Of a stretch of 64,000 nucleotides of DNA, positions 8,512 to 17,180 are shown piece by piece; the stretch's first letter is position 1, and every line of letters starts with the position of its first letter. The stretch comes from Deltaproteobacteria bacterium (lineage in GTDB: Bacteria > Myxococcota > Kuafuiibacteriia > Kuafuiibacteriales > Kuafuiibacteriaceae): positions 6,802,001 to 6,866,000 of the forward strand of contig JADJPE010000005.1 of assembly GCA_016713425.1 (NCBI GenBank), read 5' to 3'. The notes beneath the pieces were generated by a model. That model was not told the DNA's origin, ran no database searches, and was given only the letters and a program-made list of their open reading frames with translations. The position numbers and the translations under genes were made by a program.

Positions 8512-9285
8512 TCACGGCGTCTGGAAAAGCTCGGCCAAGAATGTCGACCGGGGCGCGTCACGAAAGACCTCGAGCGTACCCGTCTGAATCACGCGCCCAG
8601 CCTCGATCGCGCATACCCGGGCACCGAGCGCCTCGATATCTTCCACGTCGTGCGTCACAATCACGCATGGGCACGCAAAGGCTCTGAGATGCTCGACCAA
8701 GAAGGCGCGAACCGACCGCCGACTCACGACATCGAGCGCCGACATCGGCTCGTCGAGCAACAAGAGCTCCGGCTCCACCGCCAGCGCCCGCGCGAGTGCG
8801 ACCTTCTGCTTCTGACCTCCGGAGAGCACCGAGATTCGGTGTCCCGCCAGCTCTTGGCAGCCCAGCCCCTCAAGCACCTCCATCGCGCGGGCCCGGCATG
8901 CGCGTCGCCGTCCGCCGCACGACCCGGGGCGGATTCTGCCTTGAGATGCGGGGCGCAGCGCGCCGGCGATCAGCCCGAACTCGACATTCTCGACAACCGT
9001 GAGGTGAGGAAATAGGCCATGACCCTGCGGCAAGTAGCCAATCCGTCGCGCCTCCGTAGATACCTCCGTACCCGTCGTCGTACGCTCCAGGATGCGATCG
9101 CCGACCACGATCTCCACGTCGAACTTCCTCGCGACCGGTACGGCTCCGAGCAGCATACGCAGGAAAGTGGACTTCCCGCTGCCGTTGGGTCCCACGATCG
9201 CGAGACATCCGCTGTCGTCCGACACCGAGATGTCGAGCCGAAGCGTGCCAAGCTGCGCTCTCACTTTGGCTTGCCACAAACCCAT
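8512..9285 (-). CDS. modC: ModC, molybdate ABC transporter ATP-binding protein (short form)
   Basis: ATPase of the molybdate importer. Walker A GPNGSGKST, a Q-loop at GYLPQGHGLFPHL, signature LSGGQKQK, Walker B LLLLDEPMSALD and the H-loop VTHD are all present. The start at 9285 (MGLWQAKV) has GGTGAG upstream and matches the family start; ATG 9312 and TTG 9324 are alternatives. The protein ends about 30 residues after the switch region at 257 residues, so it lacks the roughly 120-residue C-terminal molybdate-binding (TOBE/MOP) domain of Escherichia coli ModC. That domain is also missing in some ModC and tungstate ATPases. A basic, Gly/Arg-rich stretch is inserted around residue 120-140. Last of modABC, 54 bases after modB. 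Confidence 0.88.
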   Translation of the reverse strand: MGLWQAKVRAQLGTLRLDISVSDDSGCLAIVGPNGSGKSTFLRMLLGAVPVARKFDVEIVVGDRILERTTTGTEVSTEARRIGYLPQGHGLFPHLTVVENVEFGLIAGALRPASQGRIRPGSCGGRRRACRARAMEVLEGLGCQELAGHRISVLSGGQKQKVALARALAVEPELLLLDEPMSALDVVSRRSVRAFLVEHLRAFACPCVIVTHDVEDIEALGARVCAIEAGRVIQTGTLEVFRDAPRSTFLAELFQTP

Positions 9286-9339
9286 GAAGCGCTCACCCAC
9301 CCATCGATGCATCGCTAAGCGCAACGCCTATCTAGAACC

Positions 9340-10215
9340 TCACCGGCGTCGACGCGCGGCGGCGGCGAGCGATGGGATGAGACGAAGCGAGAGCAAAAGA
9401 ACACCGCCCAAGCCGACCAACATCGTCGCAAGCACAACAGCCATCCGCACATCAGACTCGAGCGCGTAGAAGATCGCAAGCGGCATGGTCTGGGTGTGTC
9501 CCGGGAGATTGCCGGCAAAAAGAAGCGTCGCCCCAAACTCACCCAGCGCCCGCGCCCACGCCAGCGATGCCCCGACCACAACCCCGGGCAACGCGATCGG
9601 CAGCGCGACACGAAGAAAGGCAGTGCTCGAGCTCGCCCCGAGAGTCCGCGCGACGACCAGGGTGTCCGGTGTGACCTCCCGAAACGCGTTGGACGCGGCC
9701 TGTATGAAATATGGGGCCGATACCGTGACCTGAGCCAACACAACAGCCGCCGGCGTGAACGCAATGAAGATGCCCTTCGTGCTCAGCCACGCGCCCACGA
9801 ACCCCATCCGCCCAAAGGTCTGAAGCAACGCCAGGCCAATCACCGCCGGCGGAATCATGATCGGAAGCTCCAAGAGCATCGAGACAACCCGGCTCAACCG
9901 CCCGGGCGTGCTGACCAGCCACCACGCAAGCGGTGTTCCCAGCACCGTCACAAGGACCACGCTCGCCAAGGTCGTGCGCACACTCAGCCCGAGCGCCTCT
10001 ACGAAACGCGGATTTCGCGCGGCTTCGCGCAGATCGGCCACCGACGTGGAGCCTATCAATACGATCAGCGGAAGAACGACGGTCAGGACCAGCGCCGCGC
10101 CACCGAGCCGACCAACCAGCGACAGCGGCGACAGCGACGACAGCGACGACAAGGACGACATCGACGACAAGGACGACCGCCACGACAAAGACGACGCGCG
10201 GAACGAGAACCTCAC
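9340..10215 (-). CDS. modB: ModB, molybdate ABC transporter permease
   Basis: Inner-membrane channel subunit. After a repetitive Ser/Leu N-terminus (residues 8-32) come hydrophobic segments LGGAALVLTVVLPLIVLIG, TTLASVVLVTVLGTPLAWW, PIMIPPAVIGLALL and others, with the permease EAA-type loop at GASSSTAFLRVALPIALPGVV followed by GALAWARALGEFGAT-like ModB sequence. The start is GTG 10215, overlapping the modA stop as GTGA. The N-terminal serine-rich stretch is encoded by a 9-bp tandem array and is not part of the family. Works with ModA and ModC to bring in molybdate for the FeMo-cofactor of the nitrogenase encoded upstream. Confidence 0.92.
   Translation of the reverse strand: MRFSFRASSLSWRSSLSSMSSLSSLSSLSPLSLVGRLGGAALVLTVVLPLIVLIGSTSVADLREAARNPRFVEALGLSVRTTLASVVLVTVLGTPLAWWLVSTPGRLSRVVSMLLELPIMIPPAVIGLALLQTFGRMGFVGAWLSTKGIFIAFTPAAVVLAQVTVSAPYFIQAASNAFREVTPDTLVVARTLGASSSTAFLRVALPIALPGVVVGASLAWARALGEFGATLLFAGNLPGHTQTMPLAIFYALESDVRMAVVLATMLVGLGGVLLLSLRLIPSLAAAARRRR
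10121..10192. repeat. Tandem 9-bp array, eight degenerate units, in the modB N-terminus
   Basis: Eight 9-bp units of the form gacagcgac, gacaaggac or gacatcgac on the plus strand. The coding strand gives repeated Ser-Ser-Leu/Met ahead of the first transmembrane segment. Confidence 0.85.
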
Positions 10216-11255
10216 GGTCGTATTCCGCCCGTGCCCTCGGGCCTTGGTCCGGCGGCTCGATTCGCACCGGCGGTCCCGTCCAACGAGGCGAAACCGCGCC
10301 GCGCCAAGACACCCTGCCCCTCCGGTGAAAGGACATGGGCGACGAACGCCTCGGCCGCCGCCGTACTCTTCGCTCGCGCGGTCACGCCCATGAAATACCG
10401 CGCCCGCACGTTGATCTCGGGCGGAATCTCGATCGCCTCGACCTTGCTCGACCCAAGTGCGTCGGTCCGGTACACAAACGCTGCATCGGCTTCGCCCAGC
10501 TCGACCTTCGCACGAATGAGCCGAACATTGCTCTCCTGCGACACGACATGACTGCGCACGTCGTGAACGAACGCCGGCCCCAGGTAAGCCTCTGCCCGGC
10601 TCAACATCGCACGCGCGTAGACTCCCGCCGGCACGTTCTCGCTTCCGATGACGATCCGATCGACCTGGTTGAGCTCTTCGAATGATCGAACAGCCGGCCT
10701 GCCCGACCGACCTGTCCCACCGAGCCCGCCGAGTCTCTCGCGCGCGGTCGGCACGATCACGACAAGCTCGTTCTCGGCGAAGGGGCGCGCCCCCTTCAGC
10801 GCTCCCGCACGCATCAATCGCTCGAGGTGCTCTTCGTGCGCCGACGCAAAGACATCAGCGTTCGCGCCCTGCTCGATCTGAAGACGCAAGATCTGGCTCC
10901 CGGCAAACACATTGCGCACGACGACGTTCGGATTCGATGTCTCGAAGTCCCTCGCCAGGTCATCGAACGCCTCAGCCAGCGATGACGCCGCAAAGACGGT
11001 CAGCATCACGTTCGCACGCTCGACGTCCGAATCGCGTGCAACGCGTGTATCCGTGGACTCCTTGAGCGCCGCCGTGGCCACCGTGCCCACCGTGCCCACC
11101 GTGCCCAGCGCGAACCCGACGCAAGCGCCGAACAGACCGACGCCCAGGACCCGCCAAGTGCTGCATTCATGCGGACGCAGCCGGAAGCGCTGACGGTCGG
11201 GGGCCGGACCCTCGAACGGGGGATGATCGCTCGTCGCCTCGCGCTCTATCCGCAT
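10212..11255 (-). CDS. modA: ModA, molybdate-binding protein
   Basis: Periplasmic substrate-binding protein of the molybdate importer. Family landmarks: LTVFAASSLAEAFDDLA starting the mature domain, VRNVFAGSQILRLQIEQGA, NADVFASAHEEHLERL, and the C-terminal ADAAFVYRTDA and HVLSPEGQGVLARRGF. A hydrophobic segment at residues 34-52 (LGVGLFGACVGFALG) acts as signal or anchor; a cysteine in LFGAC could be a lipobox. A Gly-Thr-Val repeat from a 9-bp array follows it. The N-region is unusually long for a signal peptide, so the true start may be internal. The 5' end overlaps the nifV stop by ten bases, and the 3' end overlaps modB, tying molybdate uptake to nitrogenase expression. Confidence 0.92.
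   Translation of the reverse strand: MRIEREATSDHPPFEGPAPDRQRFRLRPHECSTWRVLGVGLFGACVGFALGTVGTVGTVATAALKESTDTRVARDSDVERANVMLTVFAASSLAEAFDDLARDFETSNPNVVVRNVFAGSQILRLQIEQGANADVFASAHEEHLERLMRAGALKGARPFAENELVVIVPTARERLGGLGGTGRSGRPAVRSFEELNQVDRIVIGSENVPAGVYARAMLSRAEAYLGPAFVHDVRSHVVSQESNVRLIRAKVELGEADAAFVYRTDALGSSKVEAIEIPPEINVRARYFMGVTARAKSTAAAEAFVAHVLSPEGQGVLARRGFASLDGTAGANRAAGPRPEGTGGIRP
11080..11106. repeat. Tandem 9-bp array, three perfect units, in modA
   Basis: Three copies of accgtgccc, with degenerate copies flanking. The coding strand reads Gly-Thr-Val and follows the hydrophobic signal segment. Confidence 0.85.
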
Positions 11256-12538
11256 GGCGCGACCTCGGACCCTCTACTGACCTCAGAAGCCAAGGTCATC
11301 CACCGCGCCCCGCCGGACGGTCCCTCGTCGCGTATGTGATCGAGTAGAATCTGCGCCTCCGCAGTCGAAAGCCTCCGGTTCATCGCCCGCGATCGCTCCC
11401 GAATCACGTCCGTCAACGCATGAAGCTCCGCGTCGGTCAAGACAACACCCGCTGCGCCCATCGCCACCCGCACCATGCTTCGACCGGAGTGCTTGCCGAG
11501 GATGTTTGCCGTTGACCCCAATTCGGAGGCCATCGCGACGTCACTCGGGCGAATCGCGCAGAAAGCGGAAGCGTCCCGCGCGGATCCGGCCGCATGAATC
11601 CCGCTGGTGTGCAGAAAGGCGTGCGCGCCGATGATCGGCTGGTTCACCGGAACCGACCGCCCGGACGCAGACGCGACCAAGGCGCAAAGCCGCCGCAGCG
11701 CATGCAAATCCATGCCCGTCGACCGTCCAAGCCGCAGCTCGAGCGCCGCGACCACCTCCTGGAGACACGCGTTTCCGGCGCGCTCGCCGAGACCGTTCAC
11801 GGTGACGTTGACGGAGGTTGCCCCGGCCTCGACCGCGGTAATCGTGTTCCCGGTCGCCATTCCGAGATCGTCATGCGCATGGTAATCGAGGTCGAGATCG
11901 ACGAAGTCCTCGCGAAGCGCTTCGACCGACCTAAACGTCGCGAGAGGCGTCAGGCATCCGACCGTATCCGCAAGTCGAAACCGAAACGCCCCCGCACTGC
12001 ACGCGACCTCGGCCAATCGCCTGAGACTCGCCGGGTCCGCGCGACTCGCATCCATGGCGCCGACCGAGACTTGTTCGAAAGATGCCTTCGCTCGTGCGAT
12101 CAGGGCCCGCGCCTCTCGAAGCATCGAGTCCTCGTCGAAGCGAAACGCGCGCATCAACGCCGCCGAAGCGGGGAATGAGATATGCACGATGTCGACACGG
12201 CACCGGCGCGCTTCAGCCACGTCGGCCTGCGTTGCACGACACCAACACGACAAGCGAGGGCGGCGCGTCCGCAGCGAAAGCAGCGCCGACATCGCATTGA
12301 TCTCCTTGACCTCCTCGCGACCCATCGCGGGCGCGCCAAGCTCGATCTCGGTCACGCCGCTCTCCGCGAGCGCCTCCGCGATCGAGAGCTTCTGCCCCAG
12401 CGAAAAGCTCACATCCGATGACTGCTCACCATCGCGAAGTGTTGTGTCGACGATCTTCACGGTCTCCATCCGCGCAACCAAAGCCGAACCGCTTGCCTTC
12501 CGCTTAGGAGATCTGGAGCTGGACAGCGTCGTCGTCAT
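11246..12538 (-). CDS. nifV: NifV, homocitrate synthase
   Basis: Condenses acetyl-CoA with 2-oxoglutarate to (R)-homocitrate, the organic ligand of FeMo-cofactor. Motifs of the HMGL-like Claisen condensing family are clear: KIVDTTLRDGEQ near the N-terminus, DLDYHAHDDLGMATGN with the metal-binding His-x-His, and VNGLGERAGNA. HTSGIHAAG and LGKHSGRSMV are typical of the isopropylmalate/homocitrate synthase branch. The start is unsettled: ATG 12538 overlaps the ferredoxin gene and has GGAG very close to it, while ATG 12469 gives the usual family N-terminus but no clear ribosome-binding site. The 3' end overlaps modA. Leucine-pathway LeuA is excluded by context rather than by a single residue. Confidence 0.9.
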   Translation of the reverse strand: MTTTLSSSRSPKRKASGSALVARMETVKIVDTTLRDGEQSSDVSFSLGQKLSIAEALAESGVTEIELGAPAMGREEVKEINAMSALLSLRTRRPRLSCWCRATQADVAEARRCRVDIVHISFPASAALMRAFRFDEDSMLREARALIARAKASFEQVSVGAMDASRADPASLRRLAEVACSAGAFRFRLADTVGCLTPLATFRSVEALREDFVDLDLDYHAHDDLGMATGNTITAVEAGATSVNVTVNGLGERAGNACLQEVVAALELRLGRSTGMDLHALRRLCALVASASGRSVPVNQPIIGAHAFLHTSGIHAAGSARDASAFCAIRPSDVAMASELGSTANILGKHSGRSMVRVAMGAAGVVLTDAELHALTDVIRERSRAMNRRLSTAEAQILLDHIRDEGPSGGARWMTLASEVSRGSEVAPCG

Positions 12539-12809
12539 CACTCCAAGCATCGAGGATCGCGTCGATCCTTCCCTCGTTTAGGTGGCCATACCACTGCCCC
12601 TCCGGGTATCGAACAAGGATCGGACCCTCGCCGCACGCCTTCAGACAGCCGCAGGACGAAACCATATAGCCATCCATCCCGCGATCGGAGAGCTCCCCTT
12701 CGAGGTACGCGAGAAGGCTGTGGCCGTCTTTCTTCTCACAAACACCTCGCGACTCGCCGTTACCTCGAAAACTCCCGCAAATGAACACATGTCTTTCTGG
12801 CTTCTTCAC
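12504..12809 (-). CDS. Thioredoxin-like [2Fe-2S] ferredoxin of the nif cluster
   Basis: A 101-residue ferredoxin. Four cysteines sit in the thioredoxin-like [2Fe-2S] pattern: one in VFICGSFRG, one in GVCEKKDG about 12 residues on, and a pair of sites in SSCGCLKACGEGP. The sequence after them (ILVRYPEGQWYG) is also typical. The start is GTG 12809, chosen because AGGAGG lies eight bases upstream; in-frame codons further upstream would run into nifB sequence. It sits 32 bases after nifB and overlaps the likely nifV start. Proteins of this type accompany nif genes in several diazotrophs and are thought to donate electrons or protect nitrogenase; which applies here is not known. Confidence 0.85.
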   Translation of the reverse strand: MKKPERHVFICGSFRGNGESRGVCEKKDGHSLLAYLEGELSDRGMDGYMVSSCGCLKACGEGPILVRYPEGQWYGHLNEGRIDAILDAWSDDDDAVQLQIS

Positions 12810-12841
12810 GTTCAATTCCTCCTCTCTGTCGTCAGCAAAAA

Positions 12842-14086
12842 TCAGGCCGCGCAACCACCTCGGTCGCCACCGCACGAGAGCCCGCAGCCTCTCAGCTTGG
12901 GCATGAGATGCGATGGCAACGCACGACCATCGAACGCCGCTTCGAGTCCTTCCTCGAGCAGGCCTTCCATCTCGAGCACGGCGATCTCTCGGCTCTCAAG
13001 CACCTTGCGCGGCGCAGTACCTACGCCACCCACGAGCAACGCGCGGCAATCTGCGAGAATCTCCGCGAGATCGATCCAGCGCTGGATCCCTCCCCCAGGC
13101 TCCGGAGCCCGACGAACATCCACGAGCTTGAAGGCCGCATCTTCGACCGCGTAAATCAGAAGAACCTCTGCCTCGCCCAGATGTTGGTTTACGAAGACAC
13201 CTTCCCTCGACGCGGCAGCTACGTATGGTTTCGAGGTTTCACCCAGCAGCCCCGTCGCATCCGACCGACATCGCGCGCAATGAGACATCTGGCGCACGTG
13301 CTTCGATGCCGTGCGCCTGATGCCTTGCATCGTCGTTTTCTCCGGTTCATCGAGCGCCGCAAACGGCGTCCCGGCCACCGGGAGCATCGCCATACAATTC
13401 ATGAGTTCGGCGCCCCGTTGCGAGACTTCGTCCGCAATCGCCTCCACATGCGCGTCGTTGACGCCGGGCACCACGACGGTGTTCACCTTGACAAGCAAAC
13501 CCAACGCAGACGCTCTCTCGATCCCCATGAGCTGCCGTTCGATGAGCCAAGAAGCTGCTTCCTCGCCCGCCGCGCGACGGCCATCAGGGCCGTGAATCCA
13601 CGCATATATGCGCGCACCAATCGCTGGATCGACGGCGTTGACCGTAATCGTCAGGTGGCTCAGCGAGAGCTCGAGCAGCGCGTCGACATGGTCGGCGAGC
13701 TCGAGTCCGTTCGTGGAAAGACACAGCGTCATGCTTGGATACGCATCGCGGATGTATCGAAAGGTCGTAAGCGTCAGATCGGGCGTCGCCATTGGGTCCC
13801 CAGGACCCGCGATCCCAACCACACCAAGGTCATTTCGCTGTCTCATGACCGCATGGAGTCGTTCCAGCGCCTCGAGGGGACGCAGGAGGCGACTCGTCAC
13901 TCCGGGGCGACTCTCGCTCACGCAGTCGAAGCGTCGGTCACAGAAGTTGCACTGCACGTTGCACGTCGGTGCAACCGGCAAATGAATGCGAGCCACATCG
14001 TGCCTTGCCCGAGCATCGAAGCACGGATGCCCCTTCAGTTTCGACTCATTCTCTTCGATGTTCGACAGAATCCTCATCGCAGTCAC
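12842..14086 (-). CDS. nifB: NifB, radical SAM FeMo-cofactor precursor synthase fused to NifX-like domain
   Basis: Builds the carbide-containing NifB-co from two [4Fe-4S] clusters and SAM. The radical-SAM cysteines are C42, C46 and C49 in CNVQCNFCDRRFDC; IAGPGDPMATP, LSTNGLELADH and VKVNTVVVPGVND follow in family order. CARCRSDATGLLGE marks the end of the SAM domain. The last 120 residues (VAAASREGVFVNQHLGEAE onward) are a NifX/NafY-like cofactor-binding domain, giving the two-domain NifB of 414 residues. The start is GTG 14086 with AGGAGG eight bases upstream. The C-terminus is Gly/Cys-rich (GCGLSCGGDRGGC), which is unusual and may be an extra metal site. Confidence 0.96.
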   Translation of the reverse strand: MTAMRILSNIEENESKLKGHPCFDARARHDVARIHLPVAPTCNVQCNFCDRRFDCVSESRPGVTSRLLRPLEALERLHAVMRQRNDLGVVGIAGPGDPMATPDLTLTTFRYIRDAYPSMTLCLSTNGLELADHVDALLELSLSHLTITVNAVDPAIGARIYAWIHGPDGRRAAGEEAASWLIERQLMGIERASALGLLVKVNTVVVPGVNDAHVEAIADEVSQRGAELMNCMAMLPVAGTPFAALDEPEKTTMQGIRRTASKHVRQMSHCARCRSDATGLLGETSKPYVAAASREGVFVNQHLGEAEVLLIYAVEDAAFKLVDVRRAPEPGGGIQRWIDLAEILADCRALLVGGVGTAPRKVLESREIAVLEMEGLLEEGLEAAFDGRALPSHLMPKLRGCGLSCGGDRGGCAA

Positions 14087-14127
14087 GGTCTATTCCTCCT
14101 CCTTCTTCGCGGCTCTTCTGCACTTCT

Positions 14128-15660
14128 TCACATGTAGCTGTATCCGAGCTTCGGTCGACTCTGGCGCGACTCGAGGAGCGCGTTCACAAAGCGATCGTAG
14201 AGCGCAAGCGCGCCTTCGTACCCCACGTGCAGGACGCGCTGACCACCGAAGCGATCGTGGATTGGAAACCCAACGCGAACGAGCGGAACGCCAAGCCTAC
14301 GCGCCGTCCCGTACGCCTTGCTCGCGCCCATCAGCAAGTCGGGCTCAAGCGCATCACACGCCTCGTCGACTCTCGCGTAGTCGGTGTCGCTCATGATCTT
14401 CATACTCTTGACGCCTTCGCGACCAAGGCGCTCAAGTGCGCGTGCGAGGCGACCCGGGCGGCCCCCGCTCGCGCAAAGCACGACATGGGCGCCGATCTCC
14501 TCGAGGAACGAAACCAGCCCAACCGCGAGGTCGTCCTCAGCGACGACGACGACCCGTGCACGTGATGCGATCTTGTGTCCATCGATGTACGCATCGAGGA
14601 GGCGGGCACGGGTCGACCGAAGCACGGCTTCCTGCGCCACGTCTTTTCTACCAAAATTCGCGAGACAACCGACGAGCGCGTCCGTTTCCGAAAGTCCGAT
14701 CGGCGTGCCAAGTTGAAACAGCGGAACACTGTGCTCACGGAGCAAGAAGCGGCCTGCAGTCTCCCCATCTTCCGTGCCCAAGGTGCGCCCGAGTTCGATC
14801 GTGCCCACGGCGTGTGCCATGTCTCGGATGTCTTCGAGCCCGGTGCCGCCCCTTGGGATCTCTTGGTATTCATCCCAGGTGCCACCATCGAGCGTATCGG
14901 CGTAGTCCGGCAGCATGACCGGGCGCAGTCCGTAGGCGGCGACGAGCCTTCGAAGCGCGCGAAGATCCTCGGGCGAGAGCAACCCCGGAAGAACGTTGAT
15001 CGTCGCGTCAGGGGTCTTCGTACTCCGGGTTCCATCTTTGCGTGTCACCTGGGCGACGACCGCCCGGACCGAAGCGTGAAAACCGTCGGCGTGGTTCGCG
15101 GCGTAGCTCGGCGTCGACACATGCACAAGGGCCGGACAGCCACTCACGCCGTCACCTCGTGCGCGCTGCGCTTCGCGAACCAACGCGCCAACGTCCTCCC
15201 CGATCGTCTCGCTCAAGCACGTCGTGGCGACGCCGACGAGCTCGGGTGCATACTGCGCTTCGATGTTCTCGAGGCCTTGGCGAAAGTTCGCGCGGCCACC
15301 AAAGATCGTCGTATCTTCACTGAAGCTCGACGACGCCACGTCGACCGGTTCTCGAAAGTGGCTGATGAGGTAGCGTCGTATGTATGTCGCGCATCCTTGC
15401 GAGCCATGCAGATACGGCATACCGCCGCGGAGGCCGCGAAACACAAGCGCGGCCCCAAGCGGCGCGCAAAGCCGACACGTGTTGTGGGCGTAGGTGGTCG
15501 CGGCTTGTCCCTCGGCCTTCGCGTGGGCTTGACCCTTGGCGTGGCCCTGGCCCTGCCCCTCGGCCTGGCCCTGCGCTTGGACGATGCCTTGGGCTTGGGC
15601 ACCGCCTGCGGCGTCCATCGCGTGGACGGTCCGAAGAATGGATGGGTGTTGCTCGGTCAT
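14128..15660 (-). CDS. nifN: NifN, FeMo-cofactor scaffold subunit
   Basis: Partner of NifE in the scaffold that matures NifB-co. Homologous to NifK. Conserved blocks: NTCRLCAPLGAAL, YLHGSQGCATYIRRYL, SSSFSEDTTIFGG, VATTCLSETIGED, LPDYADTLDG and the C-terminal LVRVGFPIHDRFGG. The start ATG 15660 has GGGGGAGAG just upstream. Residues 21-52 are an Ala/Gln/Gly-rich repeat absent from other NifN proteins, encoded by a degenerate 6-bp array (about 15505-15600). At 510 residues it is longer than typical NifN partly for this reason. Lies 19 bases after nifE; a 41-base gap separates it from nifB. Confidence 0.95.
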   Translation of the reverse strand: MTEQHPSILRTVHAMDAAGGAQAQGIVQAQGQAEGQGQGHAKGQAHAKAEGQAATTYAHNTCRLCAPLGAALVFRGLRGGMPYLHGSQGCATYIRRYLISHFREPVDVASSSFSEDTTIFGGRANFRQGLENIEAQYAPELVGVATTCLSETIGEDVGALVREAQRARGDGVSGCPALVHVSTPSYAANHADGFHASVRAVVAQVTRKDGTRSTKTPDATINVLPGLLSPEDLRALRRLVAAYGLRPVMLPDYADTLDGGTWDEYQEIPRGGTGLEDIRDMAHAVGTIELGRTLGTEDGETAGRFLLREHSVPLFQLGTPIGLSETDALVGCLANFGRKDVAQEAVLRSTRARLLDAYIDGHKIASRARVVVVAEDDLAVGLVSFLEEIGAHVVLCASGGRPGRLARALERLGREGVKSMKIMSDTDYARVDEACDALEPDLLMGASKAYGTARRLGVPLVRVGFPIHDRFGGQRVLHVGYEGALALYDRFVNALLESRQSRPKLGYSYM

Positions 15661-15679
15661 CGATCTCTCCCCCCTAACG

Positions 15680-17053
15680 TCACGAACCAGGGAACGGCCG
15701 ACGACGGAGTTCCCAGACTGGGCTTAGGACGGAATTCCGAACTTCCTTCGCGAAGTTCAGCATCCCCTCGAAGCCAGCAAGAGCCGTCTTGCGTTCATGA
15801 TTGTGGTCGCAAAATCCAACGCCGAGTTTGTAGGCGATCGGGCGTTCTTTCACGCCACCGATAAAGAGGTCGACTTTCATCGCTTGCACCAGGCTCGAGA
15901 GTTCGATCGGATTCGAGTCATCGACGATAACGGCTCCATCCGCGGTCAGTTCCTTGAGAACGCGATAGTCGTCGCGATTCCCGGTCTGAGAACCAACCAC
16001 GACGGTCTCGATCCCGATCATCGCCAACGCTTTGATGAGCGACATCGCCTTGAACGCGCCACCGACGTAGACCGCCGCTCGCTTTCCTCTAACCTCGCTT
16101 CGAATCGCGCGAAGCTCGGGCGTCACGCGCGAAACCTCACGGCGCACGAGCGCTTCGGTCTTCTCTCTGATCTTGGGGTCCTGGAAGAAGTCAGCCGTCG
16201 CGTACAGCGCGGCCGCCGTATCTTCGAGACCGAAGTACGAGACTCTTCGGAACGGGATCGCAAACTCGGACTCGAGACGTTTGGCGAGTGGCGTCATCGA
16301 GCCCGAACATTGAACCAAGTTGAGCTTTGCTTGACGAGCCCGACGGATGTCGTCGACTCGACCATCGCCCGTCATACAGGCGATGACGTCGACGCCCATC
16401 TCTTCGTAGTAGCTGCGAATCATCCACGTCTCGCCTGCGATATTGAACTCACCCAAGAGGTTCACGGCGGGGCGAATGTGACCCTCGGCGGCCTTTGAGT
16501 GATCGAGTGTAATCAATGAAAAGAGCGCGTCGCACGCAGCCCGATAGCCGTCCTTCTTTGTGCCTCTGAACCCTTCCGAGTGGACAGGCAGCACGGGCAA
16601 ACCGGTCATCTTCGCAACTCGCCGGCACACCGCGTCGATATCATCGCCAATGACGCCGACGATGCACGTCGAGTACACGAAGACAGCGTTCGGCTTCTGT
16701 GCCTCAATCAGCGCAAGCAGTGTGCCTTCGAGCTTCTTCTCGCCGCCAAACACGATGTCGCGCTCGCGCAGATCGGTCGAGAAGCTGTTTCGATGAAGCT
16801 CAGGGCCCGAGGAGAGAGCGCCGCGTATGTCCCAGGTGTACGCGGCGCAGCCGACCGGACCGTGAACGACGTGGAGCGCGTCCGCGATGGGGTAGAGAAC
16901 AACCCGGGACCCACAGAACACGCACGCACGCTGACTCACCGATCCCGCTGCGCTTTTTCGATCGCACGCGACCGCGTCAGAGGAGGAACCCTTTTGCTGA
17001 ACCTGATCTCTTCGCTCGCTCAAAACCTTGAGTGTTTGCATCGCAGACGTCAT
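15680..17053 (-). CDS. nifE: NifE, FeMo-cofactor scaffold subunit
   Basis: Homologue of NifD and partner of NifN. Conserved blocks: RACVFCGSRVVLYP, VVHGPVGCAAYTWD, FSTDLRERDIVFGGEKKL, VYSTCIVGVIGDD and SEGFRGTKKDGYRAAC. The last lacks the GHH of catalytic NifD, as expected for NifE. The start is ATG 17053, with GAGG six bases upstream; a TTG two codons further up is less likely. It follows nifK by 127 bases, the largest gap in the cluster, where no gene or promoter was recognised. Length (457 residues) is normal. Confidence 0.95.
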   Translation of the reverse strand: MTSAMQTLKVLSERRDQVQQKGSSSDAVACDRKSAAGSVSQRACVFCGSRVVLYPIADALHVVHGPVGCAAYTWDIRGALSSGPELHRNSFSTDLRERDIVFGGEKKLEGTLLALIEAQKPNAVFVYSTCIVGVIGDDIDAVCRRVAKMTGLPVLPVHSEGFRGTKKDGYRAACDALFSLITLDHSKAAEGHIRPAVNLLGEFNIAGETWMIRSYYEEMGVDVIACMTGDGRVDDIRRARQAKLNLVQCSGSMTPLAKRLESEFAIPFRRVSYFGLEDTAAALYATADFFQDPKIREKTEALVRREVSRVTPELRAIRSEVRGKRAAVYVGGAFKAMSLIKALAMIGIETVVVGSQTGNRDDYRVLKELTADGAVIVDDSNPIELSSLVQAMKVDLFIGGVKERPIAYKLGVGFCDHNHERKTALAGFEGMLNFAKEVRNSVLSPVWELRRRPFPGS

Positions 17054-17180
17054 CCGCAACCTCGTCTTTTCGCAGCGCGCTCTTCCTCGCTCTCGCGAGC
17101 AGCAATGGCCTCAGTGGTGGTCGGCTCCGCCGAGGTCGCCAGCGCTTTCGCTTCTTGCCCCGTTTTCTTCGCGACGCGGG

